Below, one piece after another: positions 60,594 to 64,000 of a stretch of 64,000 bases of DNA (position 1 is its first letter; each line of letters starts with the position of its first letter). Below the pieces are notes generated by a model, which saw nothing but the letters and a program-made list of their open reading frames with translations, did no database searches and was not told the DNA's origin. Source of the stretch: Ichthyophis bannanicus. Taxonomy: Eukaryota > Chordata > Amphibia > Gymnophiona > Ichthyophiidae. The translations under genes were made by a program, and so were the position numbers. The stretch covers positions 399,423,440 to 399,487,439 of the forward strand of contig CM066039.1 in the NCBI GenBank assembly GCA_033557465.1, given 5' to 3'.

Positions 60594-61021
60594 GACAGAG
60601 AGGTTTCAATAAAGACAAAAGTATTGAAAGACAAAAGGCAGAGCAGACAGAACTTAAAGATTCCATATTACCCCTGCATAACGGTAACCAGATTAATATG
60701 AATAAAATACAGCCTTTTAAATGCTTGTATGCAAATGCCAGAGTCTAAAAAATAAGATGGGAGAATTAGAATATATAGCACTAAATGAGAAGTTACTGTA
60801 GATATGATTGGTATCTCAGAGACATGGTGGAAGGAGGACAACCAGTGGGATGCTGTGATACCTGAGTACAAATTATATTGCAATGATAGAGTAGATCAAA
60901 TTAGTGGAGGGGGTTGTGCTCTATATTAGAGAGGGCATTGAGTCACACAGGATTAAAGTTTTGCAGGAAACAAAATACATTGTAGAATCTCTATGGATGA
61001 AATTCCATGTAAAAAGGGGAA
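60594..61021 (+). pseudogene. CR1 (family B) endonuclease start
   Basis: Continues CR1-B after L2-d: ttccaataaagacaaaag-like sequence, then CLYANAR, NKMGELEYIAL, TWWKEDNQWD and ESLWMK. Broken by stops. Cut at 61021 by L1 sequence. Confidence 0.8.
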
Positions 61022-61716
61022 GGTGGAGGGGGCTGCGTGACGTCACTGTCCAAGATGGCCAAGTGAGCTTGGAGCTTTAGCTAACCCAAGCTGGAAAAGG
61101 TGAAATAAGCTCACCTAGGTATAAGTGGAGGTGCAGCAGTGGAGTGTGGGAGTTGTGGAGAACACAGGCATGTCGCTGAAAGCGAAGAAAATCAACCTGA
61201 AGGAGTTTGCGTTCTTGGCGGCATCAGAGCAGGCTGCTCCCCGTGTGCTAAGGGACCAGATGGCATCCATCAGAGGGAAAGCGTCAGAATCTACAAGCTC
61301 AAAAAAAAGCACAAAAGAGCACATAGAGTCGGAGAATGAGGAACCATAATAATGCAGAGCTGGAATTAGAGAACAACTTCTGTGGTGAGGTGTGGGCCTG
61401 GTTCCAAGAATTAAAAAGCATAGTGCAGCAGGTCCACACAGATGTGGTAGCAAGTAGAGAGGACTGCATGCTAAGCTAACAGAACCTGGCCGATGGGTGG
61501 AGGCGACACAGGACCGCTTGGAAGAACAAGGGGAAATTATGGGGACCTTTGACAATCAGTTGCAGAGTCTACAGCAACAGTGTGTTAACCTGGAGGATAA
61601 GCTTGAGGACTTGGAAAACAGGTCTGGGAGGAGTAACCTTCATTTCTGGGGGATACCTGAGGGTGAGGCATACACTGACTGCCGTGCGGTGGTCACTGAG
61701 ATCTCCAAGACTCCCG
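61022..61716 (+). pseudogene. L1-type LINE 5' UTR and ORF1
   Basis: Begins with a short GC-rich leader, then an ORF1-like region with stops. Coiled-coil heptads lead to LEDKLEDLENRSGRSNLHFWGIPEG, the diagnostic coiled-coil/RRM boundary of L1 ORF1. Cut at about 61716, where L2 RT sequence starts. Confidence 0.82.
61038..61059 (+). promoter_or_regulatory. CRE palindrome and YY1-like site in L1 leader
   Basis: TGACGTCA at 61038-61045 and CCAAGATGGC at 61050-61059. CAAGATGGC is the YY1 core, which is known at the 5' end of human L1. Motif match only. Confidence 0.5.
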
Positions 61717-62384
61717 CTCCAGCTTGCGATGAACACAGCAGCAAGAGTTCTAACAGGGGTATCAAGGATGGAGCACATCACTCCAGTTTTGAAAAACCTT
61801 CACTGGCTACCTATACAGGCTAGACTTCACTACAAGATCTTAGTCCTGACCTTCAAAGCCTTAAACAACCAACCCCCCACATCCATCAGCCAGATGATCC
61901 ACACCATACCGCCTAACAGAACCGGAAGGTCAACAATGACTAACACTTTGGTAGTCCCAAAAGCAATGACAAAATGCACAAAGTCAATGACCAAAAGGGC
62001 TTTCATGATCTACGCACCCAGAGCCTTCAATGCCATCCCCACAGAAATGCAAAACATCACTAACCTGATCCAATTCAGGAAAGCGCTGAAGCATCATCTG
62101 TTCACAAGATACTACCCTGAAACCAGCTGTAGAAATCAAACAGTGAGCGCTCCGACCAGTCACCTACAGCACCCTAATAAATCTACTGAACAAGAAAAAG
62201 GATAGCTAGCCCAATTTTTCCCAGCCCCAATTTTCCCCAGCCCAAATAAACCAGAGCCGGAAAATATATACATCAATGTAAATAATTTGTAGATAGTTAC
62301 CCCCAGTTATATCCAGGTTTACTGCCCCTGTTCAATGTAAATACAATGTGGTTCTACCGCATGTATAATGTTATTGTTGAATGT
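61717..62384 (+). pseudogene. L2 (copy e) 3' half
   Basis: LQLAMNTAARVLTGVSRMEHITPVLKNLHWLP... to the RT C-terminus at 62205, then 3' UTR. Open in one frame and fused in frame to L1 ORF1 sequence upstream (61549-62205). Its tail is cut by the LTR at 62385. Confidence 0.83.
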
Positions 62385-63229
62385 TGTGATGAGGAAGCTG
62401 CCCAGAGCCTAGAGAATACTGATAAAGGAAGGGAATTTACCCTAATCAAGGGACCTGTTTTGGCAGGTTACAGGAATAAAACTGCATATTTACCTAAAAG
62501 ACAGGTTATTCTAGGCTGCAGTGGCCTGCAGAGAGCCTCTAGTGGAGATGAGGTGCAGCAGTATAAGCCCAGATTGAGAAACCCTTACGTCACTCCTAAT
62601 TACTCAGCTGCCAGGAGAGACTTTAATCAGCCACACCTGGGGAGTGCAAGGGAGGGGTTGGAAACTGGGAACTTTAAAACTAGAACAGAATATGCAGAGA
62701 GAAGAAGACAAGGGAAGCTTAAGCCTGGAAGATGAGGAGAGCGAGGAGGCAATCCTGAGAGGAGGCTTGAAGGCAAGTGTGAGAGCAAGGAAAGAGGAGC
62801 TCTGAGAGGTTCATGTTCTTGGAGAGATTCCTGGGAGAAGCCAGCTTCAAGGGATTGGGGAATCCAAAGGCTTGGAGAACTTCAGCTGGGAAGCCTAAGA
62901 AGAGGTATGGAGCAGATGCCCTGAGGTCCAGGAATATAGACTGGAGGACAGGATATAAAAGCTCCAATGCATACTGGCCAGAATATTTGAGAGGACAGCC
63001 TAATGCCAGCTTTAACCCAGGTATGAACTATGAACGTTTGTCTAACCTAAAGCAAGGCAAAGTGTTTAGACACAGTTCCTGTCCTAATGAAGGTCAGTTA
63101 ATAAAGCCCTCTGATCCAGCTCCTGATATAGAACCTATGCAAATAGAAGAACAAGCTATAATTACAGAGGAGGACGATAAGCTCATGGACTGTTATTTAT
63201 GCAAGGTTGCTAGCACAGAGGAATCCTGA
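62385..63229 (+). pseudogene. LTR-encoded ORF, group D (one frameshift)
   Basis: Starts CDEEAAQSLE at the first LTR base. Conserved EFTLIKGPVL-G--NKT, RQVILGC-GLQ-A-SG, KPR--NPYVT; a frame change at about 62735; then NIDWRTGYKS--AYWPEYL, NPGMNYE-LSN and the C-terminal IEPMQIEE...LMDCYLCK before TGA at 63229. Closest to group C. Confidence 0.72.
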
Positions 63230-63779
63230 AAGTGGGATCAAACATCAAAAGGGAAACGTTCTAGTAACTGGCACTAGAAGTTTGTGTAAATACTTGTGCA
63301 GAGAAGGAAAAGAGCTGTTGATTGGAGCTTGTTAGCCAGCTGGTATCAGAGCAGCACACAGCTCAGGCTATGCACATGTTGGATACAAAAGTGCTTTAAA
63401 ATGTGAAAAGAGAAGCTGTTTTTGGTGAAGAAGCTTTTACTTTTTGGTTTCCTTTTACTCCAGCCCTGCTGAGCAGGTTTGTCAGCAGTGACTGAGAAAA
63501 ACTTTCTGTTAATGGATTTTGCAAGCTACTTGCTTTACCCTTCAATTGTATTATTATTTTGAATATAAAATCCTGGAGAATACATCCTAAGGTGTTACCA
63601 AGTAGAATCTGTGTGCATTTGGATTTACCTCATAAATAAATATTCTGTTACTGCCTTACACTCGAGCCAACTACATTCTCTTCATTGCAAGATAGCCAGT
63701 CTGGAACATTGCTTAATTGGGGAACTCTATCTAACAAGCACGCCCCTTCATACACATGTAATGGGCTATGGGTGAGACA
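62385..63779 (+). repeat. Group D 5' LTR of an element leaving the window
   Basis: 1395 bases from TGTGATGAGGAAGC to GAGACA. Followed by one base and a tRNA-Ser primer site, so it is a 5' LTR, not a solo LTR. A CATAAATAAATATT polyadenylation region lies at about 63630-63645. Confidence 0.88.
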
Positions 63780-63780
63780 G

Positions 63781-63798
63781 TGGCGTAGTTGGCAGGAT
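63781..63798 (+). promoter_or_regulatory. Primer binding site, tRNA-Ser
   Basis: TGGCGTAGTTGGCAGGAT matches the complement of the tRNA-Ser 3' end at 17 of 18 positions; the single difference (T for C) still allows G:U pairing. Confidence 0.88.
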
Positions 63799-64000
63799 AT
63801 ATTTTTACATCAAGGATACCAGGAATTCAAAAGGATTTACAACTGCAGAAACTTTCAAATCAGGAGGTTGAAAGAGGAATTTCTCTGAAGGTCTTGAAGA
63901 TAAAGGGGCTGATCCAGGAGCAGTTCCAGGGAAAAGATCCTGTATGAGCCAGAATCCTCACTGGTATAAGGTAAAAAGTACCTGGGCATGACCAGTGGTG
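63799..64000 (+). mobile_element. Leader of the group D element, cut by window end
   Basis: Sequence after the primer site. cctgggcatgaccagtggtg at 63981 echoes the cctgggcatgtc...tggtg leader block of the group A element (complement near 1575-1605), so the internal region probably continues to the right. Confidence 0.65.

Overview
This window is vertebrate nuclear DNA made almost entirely of nested transposable elements. No complete host gene is visible. The mix is several CR1-type LINE families, several L2-type LINEs, an L1 ORF1, a DIRS tyrosine-recombinase retroelement, SCAN-Gag Ty3/gypsy LTR elements, a hAT and a pogo-type DNA transposon, and a tRNA-derived SINE with an L2-like tail. This fits an amphibian with a large genome or a non-avian reptile. 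I lean towards a caecilian amphibian, as an inference from repeat composition only.

Layout. 1-8592 (minus): tandem Ty3/gypsy array, ordered LTR / Gag-NC-PR-dUTPase-RT-RNaseH / LTR / Gag-NC-PR..., leaving the window on the left; it has no integrase. 8831-14689 (minus): second LTR element with target duplication gtac, carrying Gag, PR and integrase but no RT-RNaseH. 14796-27582 (plus): one CR1 copy (family A) broken by a DIRS element (15367-22799, itself split by a minus-strand CR1 at 17216-19910), an L2 tail and a 2.7 kb non-autonomous hAT (24659-27346) with a long palindrome and a G-rich minisatellite. 27583-31771: CR1 family B remains split by a minus-strand L2, itself split by a plus-strand solo LTR (27854-29371). 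31772-33545: the only stretch that looks largely non-repetitive, with one candidate host coding exon on the minus strand (32429-32611) and an old SINE-like piece. 33546-36184: CR1-B pieces. 36185-43171: near full-length L2 (plus) broken by a second L2 and a solo LTR (41141-42724). 43172-45527: eroded LTR split by CR1-B. 45528-50434: CR1-B ORF1/endonuclease against a CR1-A copy that holds a pogo-type element (47736-48807). 50435-53069: minus L2 with a SINE. 53070-61021: plus CR1-B split by two plus L2 copies, one of which holds a short solo LTR. 61022-64000: L1 ORF1 joined to an L2 3' half, then the 5' LTR, tRNA-Ser primer site and leader of another LTR element that runs off the right edge.

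The most unusual system is the LTR family. At least four divergent LTR groups begin TGTGAT(A/G)AGGAAG, share a serine-tRNA-like primer site where one is visible, and carry inside the LTR a long ORF that starts in the same frame at the first LTR base (Cys-Asp-Lys/Glu-Glu) and keeps conserved internal blocks and a C-terminal MDCxxC-like signature. In the dUTPase element the pol frame runs through the polypurine tract and continues 307 codons into the 3' LTR, so the LTR appears to encode the C-terminal part of Pol. The two neighbouring elements have complementary pol deletions (RT without integrase; integrase without RT). Single in-frame stops separate Gag, NC-PR and dUTPase-RT.
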